A DNA stretch of 64,000 nt from Kitasatospora kifunensis (GTDB taxonomy: Bacteria > Actinomycetota > Actinomycetes > Streptomycetales > Streptomycetaceae): NCBI RefSeq assembly GCF_014203855.1, contig NZ_JACHJV010000002.1, positions 496,001-560,000 on the forward strand. Reading direction: 5' to 3'. The number at the start of each line of letters is the position of its first letter. Within the stretch, counting starts at the first letter, position 1. The position numbers and the translations under genes are program-made. Below the pieces are notes generated by a model that was given only the letters and a program-made list of their open reading frames with translations, was not told where the DNA came from and ran no database searches. Positions 50,178-59,609 of this stretch are shown piece by piece.

Positions 50178-51534
50178 CCTCAAGAGCGGTCGGATCGTCA
50201 TCGTCGGTGCCTCGCTGGCCGGTCTGCGCGCCGCCGAGACGCTGCGGGACGAGGGCTTCGTCGGGCAGCTGACCATGGTCGGCGAGGAACGCCTTCCCCC
50301 GTACGACCGGCCGCCGCTGTCCAAGCAGGTACTGCTCGGGCGGGTGCGTGCCGAGGAGACCAGGCTGCCCCGGCGCCGGGAGGTGGACGCGCAGTGGAAG
50401 CTCGGCGTCCGTGCCACCGGTGTGGATCCGATCGACCAGTGCGTCGTGCTCGCGAACGGCGAGGAGTTGCCCTTCGACCGGCTGCTGATCGCCACCGGCA
50501 CCCGGGCCAGACCCTGGCCGAAGGCCGAGGAGGCCGCACTGGAGGGAGTGTTCACCCTGCGCACCGCCGAGGATGCGGCCGCACTGGCCGAGCGGCTGGA
50601 TGCCGGCCCCAGACGGGTGCTGGTGATCGGCGCCGGGTTCACCGGCTCCGAGATCGCCTCCGCCTGCCGGGAGCGCGGGCTGGCGGTGACCGTGGCGGAG
50701 CGCGGTCCCGCCCCGCTGATCGGCGCCCTCGGCGGAGCCTTCGGCGCCTTCGCGGCCAAGCTCCAGCTCGCCCACGGGGTCGACCTGCGCTGCGGAGTGA
50801 CCGTCACCGCGCTCAACGGTCGCGACGGCCGGCTCACCGGCGCCGAGTTCTCCGATGGCAGCCGGATCGAGGCGGACATCGCCGTGGTCGCCCTGGGCGC
50901 GGTGCGCAACACCGAATGGCTGGCCGACTCCGGCCTCGCCGCCGGTCCGCGCGGCCTGGCCTGCGACGCGGGCTGCCGCGCCTTCAACATGTACGGCATC
51001 GTCACCGACAACGTCTTCGTCGCGGGCGACGTCGCCCGCTTCCCGCATCCCCTCTTCGAGTACCAGCTGCTCTCCCTCGAACACTGGGGCAACGCGGTCG
51101 CGCAGGCCGAGGTGGCGGCGCACAACATGGTCAACCCGGGACCGCAGCGTCGGCCGCACCTGAGCGTGCCCGCCTTCTGGTCCAGCCAGTTCGGCCTCAA
51201 CATCAAGTCCGTCGGCGTGCCCACCTTCTCCGACCACGTGGTCATCGCCCAGGGCTCGGTGGAGGAGCGCCGGCTCGTCGCGGTCTACGGGTACCGGGGC
51301 CGCATCACTGCCGCCGTCAGTGTGAACCGGGCCAAATGGCTGGAGCACTACCAGCGGCTGATCGAGACCGCCGCGCCGTTCCCGCCCGAGTGGGACGGCG
51401 TGGAGCCGCCGGTCTCCCGCACTCCGGTCCCCTCCGACGTGCCCGACCCGAAGGTGCTCTCGCACGGCCCGACCGTCGCCCTCACCGGCCATCTGCCCGA
51501 CCGGCGGCTGACCCTGAAGCACTGGGGCGGCTGA
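50167..51534 (+). CDS. FAD-dependent ferredoxin reductase
   Basis: 455 residues from ATG 50167, overlapping the ferredoxin gene, with GAGGAGGAGG upstream. Two Rossmann dinucleotide sites: VIVGASLAGLRAAE (FAD) and VLVIGAGFTGSEIA (NAD(P)H), with the FAD-contacting VFVAGDVARFPHP late in the sequence. C-terminal reductase domain with HWGNAVAQAEVAAHNM. It passes electrons from NAD(P)H to the ferredoxin encoded just upstream. A 140-nt gap of imperfect 15-nt repeats separates it from the P450. Confidence 0.93.
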   Translation: MSDDLKSGRIVIVGASLAGLRAAETLRDEGFVGQLTMVGEERLPPYDRPPLSKQVLLGRVRAEETRLPRRREVDAQWKLGVRATGVDPIDQCVVLANGEELPFDRLLIATGTRARPWPKAEEAALEGVFTLRTAEDAAALAERLDAGPRRVLVIGAGFTGSEIASACRERGLAVTVAERGPAPLIGALGGAFGAFAAKLQLAHGVDLRCGVTVTALNGRDGRLTGAEFSDGSRIEADIAVVALGAVRNTEWLADSGLAAGPRGLACDAGCRAFNMYGIVTDNVFVAGDVARFPHPLFEYQLLSLEHWGNAVAQAEVAAHNMVNPGPQRRPHLSVPAFWSSQFGLNIKSVGVPTFSDHVVIAQGSVEERRLVAVYGYRGRITAAVSVNRAKWLEHYQRLIETAAPFPPEWDGVEPPVSRTPVPSDVPDPKVLSHGPTVALTGHLPDRRLTLKHWGG

Positions 51535-51607
51535 GCCACCGCCACCGTTCGACGCCGTCACCGCTCGATGTCGCCACCGTTCGGCGCCGTCACCGTTCCA
51601 CGAGCGC
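51535..51607. repeat. Imperfect 15-16-nt repeats after the reductase stop
   Basis: Immediately after the stop (51532-51534) the sequence repeats a loose unit around GCCACCGTTCG / CGTCACCGCTCG: CCACCGTTCGACGC, CGTCACCGCTCGATG, CGCCACCGTTCGGCGC, CGTCACCGTTCCACG. No gene is present. Confidence 0.75.
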
Positions 51608-51674
51608 ACGCTCACCGAGCGCGCCGCCCGGCAACGTCAAGGACCACCGCCGCCACCCCCGAGGAGCCCCGCGC

Positions 51675-52898
51675 ATGGCCGCCGCCGACACCCTCTTCCG
51701 CCGGATCACCGACTACGCCAACCGCGCCGACCCCTACCCCCTCTACGCCGAGCTCCGCGAGCACGGCGTGGCCCGCCAGGACGACGGCAGCTACCTGGTC
51801 GGCACCTACCACGAGATCGCCGAGCTGTTCCACGACCCGAGGGTCAGCTCGGACCGCCGCAACCGCACGGTCCCGGACGACTCCGGCGAGGCGCCGGGGA
51901 TCCCGGTCGCCTTCATCGGCCGCGACGACCCCGAGCACGAACGGCTGCGCAACATGGCCATGCGGCCCTTCGGCCCACCCCACGCGGCCGAGCGGGTCGA
52001 CTCCATGCACGGCGAGATCGCGCAGATCGCCGGGGAGCTGATCGACGGGCTTCGGGGCCGTGACCGGATCGACCTGGTCGAGGACTTCGCCTACCCGCTC
52101 CCGGTCACCGTCATCTGTCGGCTGCTCGGCGTACCACGCGAGGACGAGCCGCGCTTCCACGTCTGGGCCGAGGCGGTGATCGCGGGCTTCGACCCCACGC
52201 CCGACAGCGATCCGGCCGAGCGGCAGCGCACGGCCATGCAGGCCCGGAGCGCGATGGGGGAGTACCTCGGTGAACTCGCCGAGAGCCGCCGGGGCAAGCA
52301 GTCCGAGGACATGCTCGCCGCGTTCGTCAACGACCCGGGCCCGTCGGGCGGCTTCACCCGGCCGGAGCTGATGGCCACCTCGGTCCTGCTGCTCATCGCC
52401 GGGCACGAGACGACCGTCAACCTGATCACCAACAGCGTGCTCACCCTGCTGCGACACCCTGAGGCCCTGGAACTGCTGCGTGACAAGCCGGAGTTGATGC
52501 CACGCGCGGTGGAGGAGGTGCTGCGCTACGAACCCCCGGTCCAGCTGCTGCCGCAGCGCACCGCGCTGACCGACATCGAGATCGCCGGCGTCACCATCCC
52601 CAAGGGCGCACCGCTGATCCTGGTGCTGGCCTCGGGCAACCGGGACCCCCGGCGGTTCCAGGAGCCCGACCGCTTCGACCCGACCCGTCCGGACAACCAG
52701 CACCTCGGTTTCGGCAGCGGCGTGCACAGTTGCTTCGGCGCGCCGCTCGCCAGACTCGAGGGACAGATCGCGCTCACCGCGCTCATCCACCGTCTGGACG
52801 GGCCCCGCCTGCTCCAGGACCCGCCCGAGTACCGGCGCAGCCCGGTCCTGCGCGGGCCCCGCCACCTGCCCCTCGCCATCTCCGGGGTCAGGGACTGA
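51675..52898 (+). CDS. Cytochrome P450 (CYP107-like)
   Basis: 407 residues from ATG 51675 (GAGGAG upstream). I-helix AGHETT (242-247), ExxR (EVLR, 281-284), heme loop FGSGVHSCFG with Cys353. The overall pattern suggests the CYP107 group, common in macrolide and other natural-product pathways. Third in the ferredoxin, reductase and P450 operon, which makes it self-sufficient for electrons. Convergent with the lanthipeptide exporter, but orientation gives no evidence that it modifies the lanthipeptide. Confidence 0.93.
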   Translation: MAAADTLFRRITDYANRADPYPLYAELREHGVARQDDGSYLVGTYHEIAELFHDPRVSSDRRNRTVPDDSGEAPGIPVAFIGRDDPEHERLRNMAMRPFGPPHAAERVDSMHGEIAQIAGELIDGLRGRDRIDLVEDFAYPLPVTVICRLLGVPREDEPRFHVWAEAVIAGFDPTPDSDPAERQRTAMQARSAMGEYLGELAESRRGKQSEDMLAAFVNDPGPSGGFTRPELMATSVLLLIAGHETTVNLITNSVLTLLRHPEALELLRDKPELMPRAVEEVLRYEPPVQLLPQRTALTDIEIAGVTIPKGAPLILVLASGNRDPRRFQEPDRFDPTRPDNQHLGFGSGVHSCFGAPLARLEGQIALTALIHRLDGPRLLQDPPEYRRSPVLRGPRHLPLAISGVRD

Positions 52899-52909
52899 GC
52901 CACGACCCC

Positions 52910-52965
52910 ACGGTCGGATCAACACGGTCGGATCAACGCGATCAAATCAACGCGATCAAATCAAC
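52910..52965. repeat. Four 14-nt tandem units abutting the lanthipeptide exporter stop
   Basis: ACGGTCGGATCAAC at 52910-52923 and 52924-52937, then GCGATCAAATCAAC at 52938-52951 and 52952-52965. The run ends exactly at the exporter stop codon (52966-52968) and lies between two convergent genes. Confidence 0.95.
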
Positions 52966-54942
52966 CTAACGGAGTCCTACCAGCGTACGGTCCTGCTGGA
53001 GGTCATGGAGCTCCTTGAACAGCCCCGGTGCGGTGGAGAGTTCGGCGAAGCTGCCGCACTGCACGACCCGGCCGTGCTCCAGCACGACGATCCGGTCGGC
53101 CACGGCGGTGTTCGCGAGGTTGTGGGTGACCAGGACGATCGCGCGGTCCCCGGCGAGTTCGCGCAGGCCGGAGAAGATCCGGTGCTCGGCCCGGGGGTCG
53201 AGGTCGCTGGTCGGTTCGTCGAGGACGAGCAGGCCGCCGGGGCGGTGGAAGGCCCGGGCGACGGCCAGGCGCTGCCACTGGCCGGCCGAGAGGGCGACGC
53301 CGCCGAGCCACTCGCGGGCGAGGAGGGTGTCGAGACCGGAGCGGAGCCCCGCGACGACCTGGTCCGCGCCGGAGGCAGCGGCCGCCCGCAGCACGGCCGC
53401 GTCACCGTCGGGGGCGGGCTGGCCGAGGGTGATGTTCTCCCGGCAGGTGACCGGCCACCGCGCGAAGTCCTGGGGAACCATGGCGGTCTGGCGCCAGAGC
53501 GCGTGTGCGTCGAGCTCCCGGGTGTCCACGCCGTCCCAGCGGACCGCGCCGCCGGTGGGCAGGTTGAGCCCGGCGAGGAGTTTCACCAGGGTGGACTTGC
53601 CGGAGCCGTTCTCACCGACCACCGCCAGGATCTCCCCCCGGCCAAGCCGTAGGTCGGCCCCGGTGAGGGCCGGTTGCTCGGCGCCCGGGTAGGTGTACGA
53701 GACGTCCTTGGCCTCGACCAGCAGCGGCGCGGGCGGGACCGCGGTGCCGCGGGCGATGCGTCGCCCGGCGGCCTCGGCGATGAACCGGTCCCAGTCGTCC
53801 AGGTGCAGGCCGAGCCGGTACAGTGCGGCGCCGTAGCTCACCATGCCGCTCAGCCCGCCGGCCGCGGTCCGCAGCGCGAACACGGCGGCGCCCGCGGCGG
53901 CGACGGACATCCGGCCGGTGGCGAGCAGCAGGGCGAGGCTGCCCCAGGTGAGGCCGGCGCCGGCGCCGGCGGCGAGCGAGCCGAGCAGCGAGATCCGCAC
54001 GCAGCGCCAGGCTGCGCGGTCGCAGGTGCGGTCCACCCGGGCGCCGGCCTGCTGGTAGCGGTCGAGCAGGAAGGGCGCGATGGTGTCGCTGCGGACCTGC
54101 CCGGCGGTCTCCTTGTCGACCAGGAACCAGCGCAGGGCGGCGAGGATCCGGCGGTCGGCGAAGGTCTCCACGTTGGCCTGGTAGTGCACCCGGGCCTCGC
54201 GGACGGCGGCGTAGCCCTGGGGTGCGGCGGCGAGCAGGAGCAGTGGCAGCAGGGCCGGGTGCAGGGCGGCGAGGACCCCGGCGGCGGCGAGCAGGGAGAC
54301 CGCCGAGTAGATCAACTGCTGGACCTGGACGATGAGTTCCTTCGACATCTCGATGCCGCGTTCGGCCGCGTCCCAGCGGTCGTTGAACCCCGGGTGGTCG
54401 TAGGCGGCGAGTTCGGCGCCGGTGGCGGCTTCGAGCAGCAGCAGCTCGGCCCGGCGGGCGATGCGCGGGGAGAGCCGGGTGGACAGGCCGGTGACGGTGA
54501 TCCGCAGCAGCGCGCGGAGCCCGGCGGCGGCGGCGATGGCCAGCAGGGTCGGGGCGGCGGCGGAGAACCGTTCGGCGGGCGGGCCTGGGGCGGTGACCGC
54601 GGCGATGGCCGCCGAGACGCCGAACAGCCCGAGCGCGCCGAGGAGTCCGGACAGGGTCTGGCAGAGGAAGAGGGCGGTCACCGAGCGGCGGTCCACCGCC
54701 CAGGCCATGCCGAGGGTGCGGCGGATCAGCCGGGGGAGCCGCCGGAGCATGGCGGTCCCGGTCATGCCCTGTTCGGCGGCGGCCTTGTCGTCGGGGACGA
54801 GGGCGACGCGGTAGTCCTCAGTGCTGTCGGTCGGGGTGGCGCTCGGGGCGGCGGCCGGGTCGGCGCTCGGGGCAGCGGCCGGATCGGCGGTCGGTGTGGC
54901 AACCGGTGTGGCGGTCGGATCGGCGGTGGGCGCGGCGGGCAT
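52966..54942 (-). CDS. Lanthipeptide ABC exporter (LanT-like, no peptidase domain)
   Basis: 658 residues. The first 40 residues are repetitive ADPTA/APSADP sequence. Then an ABC-exporter membrane domain (about 75-370, six helices) and an ATPase domain: Walker A VVGENGSGKSTL, signature LSAGQWQRLAVARAF, Walker B LLVLDEPTSDLD. There is no C39 peptidase domain, so leader removal needs another protease. Fourth gene of the cluster, 24 nt after the cyclase, and the natural candidate for exporting the mature peptide. The downstream gap is made of 14-nt repeats. Confidence 0.88.
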   Translation of the reverse strand: MPAAPTADPTATPVATPTADPAAAPSADPAAAPSATPTDSTEDYRVALVPDDKAAAEQGMTGTAMLRRLPRLIRRTLGMAWAVDRRSVTALFLCQTLSGLLGALGLFGVSAAIAAVTAPGPPAERFSAAAPTLLAIAAAAGLRALLRITVTGLSTRLSPRIARRAELLLLEAATGAELAAYDHPGFNDRWDAAERGIEMSKELIVQVQQLIYSAVSLLAAAGVLAALHPALLPLLLLAAAPQGYAAVREARVHYQANVETFADRRILAALRWFLVDKETAGQVRSDTIAPFLLDRYQQAGARVDRTCDRAAWRCVRISLLGSLAAGAGAGLTWGSLALLLATGRMSVAAAGAAVFALRTAAGGLSGMVSYGAALYRLGLHLDDWDRFIAEAAGRRIARGTAVPPAPLLVEAKDVSYTYPGAEQPALTGADLRLGRGEILAVVGENGSGKSTLVKLLAGLNLPTGGAVRWDGVDTRELDAHALWRQTAMVPQDFARWPVTCRENITLGQPAPDGDAAVLRAAAASGADQVVAGLRSGLDTLLAREWLGGVALSAGQWQRLAVARAFHRPGGLLVLDEPTSDLDPRAEHRIFSGLRELAGDRAIVLVTHNLANTAVADRIVVLEHGRVVQCGSFAELSTAPGLFKELHDLQQDRTLVGLR

Positions 54943-54966
54943 CGGTCTCCTCGGGCTCCGGGGCGG

Positions 54967-56310
54967 TCAGTTGAGCAGCAGCGCCGCGTCCCAGGCGGTG
55001 GCCGGGGTGTCGGCGGCGCCGGTGGTGTGCGGGGTGAGGGCGAGGGTGATGCCGGCCGCCCCGTCGAGGAAGCCGGCCCGGTGCGGGGCCTGGCGCAGGG
55101 TGTCCGCGACGTCCGGCCGGTCGTAGCGGAAGCCGAAGGGCCGGTCCGGGTGGTAGGCGTCGGTGACCCGCTCCACCAGGCCCGGCAGCCGCTCGGCCAG
55201 GCGCTGGTCGCCGCTGTCGCGGGCCAGCAGGGTGGCGATGTGCAGGACGCCGGCCCAGCCGTGGCAGAGCGTGGTGTCGCAGATCGCCCTCGCGGGTTCG
55301 CCGAGGGCGGTCAGCATGGCCGCGACGGCGCGCTGATGCCAGTGGGGCCGGTCGAGGGCGAGCCCGGCGAGCTGGAGTGCCCGGGCGGTGCCGGGGGTTC
55401 CGTAGCACCAGGCGACCATCGCGCCCTCGCGCGATGGGCCGGGTGGTCCGGCGAGGTAGGTGTCGTAGCCGACCGACCGGGGCCACAGGCCGTTCGGCTG
55501 CTGCCAGTCCAGCAGGTGCGCGGCGATGGCCTCGATGGCCTCGGCCTGGCCCGGGACGCGTACGCCGGCCCGCCAGGCGAGGGAGAGCAGGGCCAGCGGC
55601 CCGCTGATGCCGTGTGCCAGGCCGAGGTTGGAGTGCCCGCCGGGGTGCTGTGGTCCGCGTCCGGGTTCGAGTGGGGCCCACCAGCCGGGGACGGTACGGC
55701 CGTTGAGCATGCGCGGGGTGGTGAGCCGGACGAGGTGGCCGAGGGTTTCGGCCAGCAGCGCGCGGTGGCGCTGCGGGGCGAGCAGCAGGTAGCGGCCCAG
55801 GCCGGTGGTGCCGCAGATCACGTCGAAGGTGCTCAGCCGGACCCCGGCGCGTGCGGCGTCGAGCCGCTCGCGTTCGGTTGCGAGCAGCGCGGTCAGCCGG
55901 GCCTCGATCCACGTGTCCAGGGATTCCAGCAGGCCCGCGTAGTGGCTCGGGGAGCGCTGGGCGAGGCGGGCGGCGAAGGCGAGCGAGGCGGGGCCGCCGA
56001 ACAGCCCGGTCGGCTGCGGGCCGCCGAGCCCGGCGGCGGCGCGGGCCAGGTGGGCGTGGGCTGCGACGGCGAACGCCGGGTCCCGGTGGGACAGTTCGGT
56101 GAGCAGCAGGGCCGCGGCCGGGTGCCCTTCGGTGAGCCCGAGCCGGGCCCAGGGCGGGGCGGGCGCGGTCATGCCGGGGACGAGGTCCAGGTTGCCTTCG
56201 GCGGTTGCGGCGGCGATCAGCCGGTCGGGGTCGGCGAGGCGGGCGGCCAGTTCGGTGACGATCCCGGTGGCGCGCTCGCGCAGGCGGTCGTGGACGAGGG
56301 CGGTGGTCAC
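54967..56310 (-). CDS. Lanthipeptide cyclase LanC
   Basis: 447 residues; its ATG overlaps the LanB stop (56307-56310). LanC motifs: GLAHGISG (His233), WCYGTPG (Cys302, zinc ligand), LCHGWAG (Cys349 and His350, the zinc ligand and active-site His). It catalyses Michael-type addition of Cys thiols to dehydroamino acids to form (methyl)lanthionine rings. Active-site residues are all present. Confidence 0.93.
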   Translation of the reverse strand: MTTALVHDRLRERATGIVTELAARLADPDRLIAAATAEGNLDLVPGMTAPAPPWARLGLTEGHPAAALLLTELSHRDPAFAVAAHAHLARAAAGLGGPQPTGLFGGPASLAFAARLAQRSPSHYAGLLESLDTWIEARLTALLATERERLDAARAGVRLSTFDVICGTTGLGRYLLLAPQRHRALLAETLGHLVRLTTPRMLNGRTVPGWWAPLEPGRGPQHPGGHSNLGLAHGISGPLALLSLAWRAGVRVPGQAEAIEAIAAHLLDWQQPNGLWPRSVGYDTYLAGPPGPSREGAMVAWCYGTPGTARALQLAGLALDRPHWHQRAVAAMLTALGEPARAICDTTLCHGWAGVLHIATLLARDSGDQRLAERLPGLVERVTDAYHPDRPFGFRYDRPDVADTLRQAPHRAGFLDGAAGITLALTPHTTGAADTPATAWDAALLLN

Positions 56311-59300
56311 GTGGTTCTCCGCAGGCGTTCGCGGTGGGCGGCGACGGCGCCGCGGGCGATGGCCAGCGCGTCCTGTTCGGTGGCCCGGTCAGTGCCGATG
56401 AGGCGGTTGTGTCGCATGTGCAGGAGCGACAGCAGCACGTTCGACGGGTCGGACCAGGAGCGCTCGCCCAGCTCCCGGAGTCGGTGGGCGTACCGGACGT
56501 AGGCGTCGGCGCGGCGCTGCCAGCCGGCCAGGAGTTCGCGGCCGCCCGGTCGGGCGGCCAGGCGCGCCCAGCCGCCGTACGGGTCGACCAGGGCGAGCGC
56601 CTCGCGGCGGTGGCGCTGGAACGCCCGGTGGTGCTCGTCGCGCGGGACGGCGGTGAGGAGCCAGTCGGCCCAGGCGTCCGGGTCGTCGGTGTGGGCCGTC
56701 CAGAAGGTCTGGGCGAGGTGCGCGGTGGCCACCGCGGAGAGCAGGGCGGGCTCCAGGGCGAGCTGCCCGGATTCGGCGCGGGCCAGCGCCTCCACGGCGG
56801 CCAGCGAGTCGGCGTGGAAGGCGCGTTCGGCGGCGGCGATCGCCTCCGGACCGCCGTAGCGCTCCAGTTCCGGGTCATAGGTGTCGAGCGCGAGGCCCCG
56901 GATCAGCCGGCGGGCGCGCAGATCGCCGGCCCAGTGGTGCAGGCGGGGGAGCAGCCCGGCGGTGAGCACGGCTGGCGTGCCGTGGAAGCGCAGCCGCAAC
57001 TGCGGCTGCGGGTCGGCGTAGCGCAGGAAGAACCAGCGGTCGACCTCGGGTGGCAAGTCCGCGACCAGCGCCGGTAGTCGGCGCGCCAGGAGCTCGTTGT
57101 GGTGCTCTGCGGCGCAGGACAGTTTGACGTACAGCCACTCGCCGCCCGGCAGGTGCTCGGCCGGTGCGGTCCGTCGGGGGACGGGTGGGCGGGCCGGGCT
57201 GCGCTCACTGCTCGGGGCCCGCTCGCGGTTCGGCGCGGCGGCGAGCAGCGGGATGACCAGTTCGTTGCGGTGTCCGCCGCCGGGGCCGCCGAGCCAGCCG
57301 CCGTCCGTGCCGTCCGGGTCCGCCAGCTCCTCCAGGAAGGCGCTCGGGCGGCGGCCCAACTCGTGCCGTAGCAGGCGGAGATGGAGCGCCTGGTCGAGGT
57401 TGAGTTCGAGCCGCTGGTCGAGGAAGCAGAGGCAGATCCGCGCGGGCACCCGCCAGCGCCGCCGCCACTGCCCGAGGGTCTGCACCCACTCCTCGAACGG
57501 AGCGCGCTGGTCGAGGACTTCGCGGGGCGGGCACCAGCGGGCGAGGGCGAGGATCGAGCGGCCGGCGCAGACCCGGGGCAGGTAGGGCAGCGCCGCGGCC
57601 TTTCCCCAGTCCCAGGTGTGCCCGCCGCGGACGCCGACGTGCGCCGTCTCGGCGAGCAGCCGTGCGGCGGCGGGGGCCAGCGCACGGGGGTTGAGCCGGT
57701 GGAACACGGCCGGGACGACCTCGCGCCCGCTCGCGGCGTCCACGATGAACAGGCGTTGCGGATCGGCGGCGAGCGCGAGGTCGGCGAGCGCGAGGGTGCC
57801 GGGCGCCTCGGTGTCGGCGAAGACCCCGACCGGCATCCGGTGGTCCAGCCACTGCGGCACCTGCGCGACATTGTCGCCGCGGCCGTTGCGGGACTGGTAG
57901 CTGAGCTGGGCGTGCAGGGCGCCCGGGGTGTGGCCCAACTCGCGTTCGGCCTTGGCTAGTTCGGCGACCCTGGTGTGTTGCTCGGAGGGGAGCAGATGCG
58001 CGAAGCGGCCGAAGGTGGTGACCACGGGGGAGGGGGAGCCACCCAGCACGACCAGCCGGAACTCCCCGGCCCGCAGGGCCCGCTCGGACGGCGCGAGGAG
58101 CTGGACGGCCAGTTCGACGGAGCGCGGCGGCAGGTCGTGGACGGCGTGCAGGAGGAGCGGATGCGTCTCGCCCAGCACGACCTCCGCCACGCCGGACAGC
58201 GCGGCCTCCTGGGCGAGTTCGAGCAGTAGCCGATCACGCTCGGCGTCCCCGGGGTCGGCCTCGGCGGGCGGGGCGGGGTTGCCGTCGTAGCCCTCGGGTG
58301 CGCCCAACCCGACCGCCGGGTCCAGGACTTCGGTCACGGGTACGGCCCGGCCGGTGCCGTACCGGGCCAGGAACCGCTGGTGGTAGCGGTCCAGGGCGGG
58401 GGAGACCGGTCTGCGCGGGGAGAGCCGCCAGAGCAGGCCGGCCGCTCGCATCGCCTCGGCGCCGACTTCGGGCGGCAGGCTCACCTCGGCGTCGAGCGCG
58501 AGGTCGACGTGGACCAGCCGGTCCCGGGGCTGGAGCCGGCGCATCCGGGCGGTCACGGTCTCCCAGGCGTCCAGCCCGGCTCCGAGCGGCTGGTCGGCGT
58601 ACCTGGCCAACGCTTCGCTGATGCCGTGGAGTTCGGCGAGCTCGGGCAGGTCGGTGCGGACTACCGGAGCGAGTGTCGCCAGGATGTGGGCGGTGGCGTC
58701 CGTGGTCTCGGCGGGTGGCCGCAACTCGGTGAGCAGGAGCTCCTTCGCGACCAGCTGGCCCAGCAGCCGCCCGATCGCCCCCGGCGGCGCGGCGGGCAGG
58801 AGGGTCGCCAGCTGCTGCTCCAACTCCTCGTAGCGGCAGGGGGTTCGGGCCGCCTCCAGGGCCGCCCGGACGGCCTCGGTGTGCCGCACGCTCACCTCAC
58901 GCACACCAGGACCGCTCGCGGCACCGTCCGTCTCGGCCGTGGGGACGTACGGAAGCAGGACGCGATCGCCGCGCACCACGCACAGGTTGTTGGCCACGAC
59001 CCGCAGGTTCCGCAGGACCTCGGGACGCCGGCCCCAGGGCTGGACGAGCGCGGTGAGCCAGTCGCGTTCGGCCCGCACCGCGCGCCGGTGGGCGCCGCCG
59101 AGCCGCACGACGCTGTCCTGCGGCGTGTCGGCGAACCCGACCGCCGTGACGCCGGCCATGAGCCCGAACGGGGTGCAGCGGGTCGCCATCCGCAGCCGGT
59201 AGCGAGTCAATGCCCGCACCGCTCTGCGTAGTTCGGCGAGGCCGCAGGCCTCGCCGGCGAGGATCAGGTGCCACCGGGCGGCGAGTGCGGGGCTGGAGAC

Positions 59301-59492
59301 CGCGACGGCCTCGCGGAACTGCGGGTCGGCAGCCAGGCCGCGCAGGTAGGCGACGCTGCGGGCGGCCTCCGCCTCGCCTTCGAGGTCGGCGTAGGTCTCC
59401 TCGGCGCGGTGCACCGGCTGGGCGGGGCTGCGGAGCAGGGCGATGCCGGCGAGCGTGTAGGACGTCTCCGCGGCTGGGCGCGCTCTGTGCAC
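56307..59492 (-). CDS. Class I lanthipeptide dehydratase LanB
   Basis: 1061 residues from GTG 59492, chosen because GGAGGGAG lies upstream; the longer frame from 59573 starts inside a hairpin loop and has no ribosome site. The N-terminal two thirds match the glutamylating (lantibiotic dehydratase) domain, with SYTLAGIALLRSP near the start and YRLRMATRCTPFGLMAGVT. From about residue 780 a SpaB-C-type elimination domain follows (GGEWLYVKLSCAAEHHNELL, WFFLRYADPQPQLRLRFHG). It dehydrates Ser and Thr of LanA using glutamyl-tRNA. Both domains are in one protein, as in class I. Second in the operon. Confidence 0.93.
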   Translation of the reverse strand: MHRARPAAETSYTLAGIALLRSPAQPVHRAEETYADLEGEAEAARSVAYLRGLAADPQFREAVAVSSPALAARWHLILAGEACGLAELRRAVRALTRYRLRMATRCTPFGLMAGVTAVGFADTPQDSVVRLGGAHRRAVRAERDWLTALVQPWGRRPEVLRNLRVVANNLCVVRGDRVLLPYVPTAETDGAASGPGVREVSVRHTEAVRAALEAARTPCRYEELEQQLATLLPAAPPGAIGRLLGQLVAKELLLTELRPPAETTDATAHILATLAPVVRTDLPELAELHGISEALARYADQPLGAGLDAWETVTARMRRLQPRDRLVHVDLALDAEVSLPPEVGAEAMRAAGLLWRLSPRRPVSPALDRYHQRFLARYGTGRAVPVTEVLDPAVGLGAPEGYDGNPAPPAEADPGDAERDRLLLELAQEAALSGVAEVVLGETHPLLLHAVHDLPPRSVELAVQLLAPSERALRAGEFRLVVLGGSPSPVVTTFGRFAHLLPSEQHTRVAELAKAERELGHTPGALHAQLSYQSRNGRGDNVAQVPQWLDHRMPVGVFADTEAPGTLALADLALAADPQRLFIVDAASGREVVPAVFHRLNPRALAPAAARLLAETAHVGVRGGHTWDWGKAAALPYLPRVCAGRSILALARWCPPREVLDQRAPFEEWVQTLGQWRRRWRVPARICLCFLDQRLELNLDQALHLRLLRHELGRRPSAFLEELADPDGTDGGWLGGPGGGHRNELVIPLLAAAPNRERAPSSERSPARPPVPRRTAPAEHLPGGEWLYVKLSCAAEHHNELLARRLPALVADLPPEVDRWFFLRYADPQPQLRLRFHGTPAVLTAGLLPRLHHWAGDLRARRLIRGLALDTYDPELERYGGPEAIAAAERAFHADSLAAVEALARAESGQLALEPALLSAVATAHLAQTFWTAHTDDPDAWADWLLTAVPRDEHHRAFQRHRREALALVDPYGGWARLAARPGGRELLAGWQRRADAYVRYAHRLRELGERSWSDPSNVLLSLLHMRHNRLIGTDRATEQDALAIARGAVAAHRERLRRTT

Positions 59493-59556
59493 TGTGGGGG
59501 TCTCCCTCCGCGGCGGACGGCCGGGAACGGGTGGTGGCAGGGGTGGGGGGAGTGCC

Positions 59557-59592
59557 GTGGGACCGGCCGACACCGGTGCCGGCCGGTCCCAC
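59557..59592 (-). terminator. Long near-palindrome between lanA and lanB
   Basis: Stem of 13 bp: 59557-59569 (GTGGGACCGGCCG) with 59580-59592; between the arms lies the further palindrome CACCGGTG. It sits 18 nt after the lanA stop and before lanB. Such hairpins often make lanA messages outnumber lanBC; partial terminator or RNA-stabilising element. Confidence 0.7.
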
Positions 59593-59609
59593 GTGTGAGC
59601 TGGTGCCTG

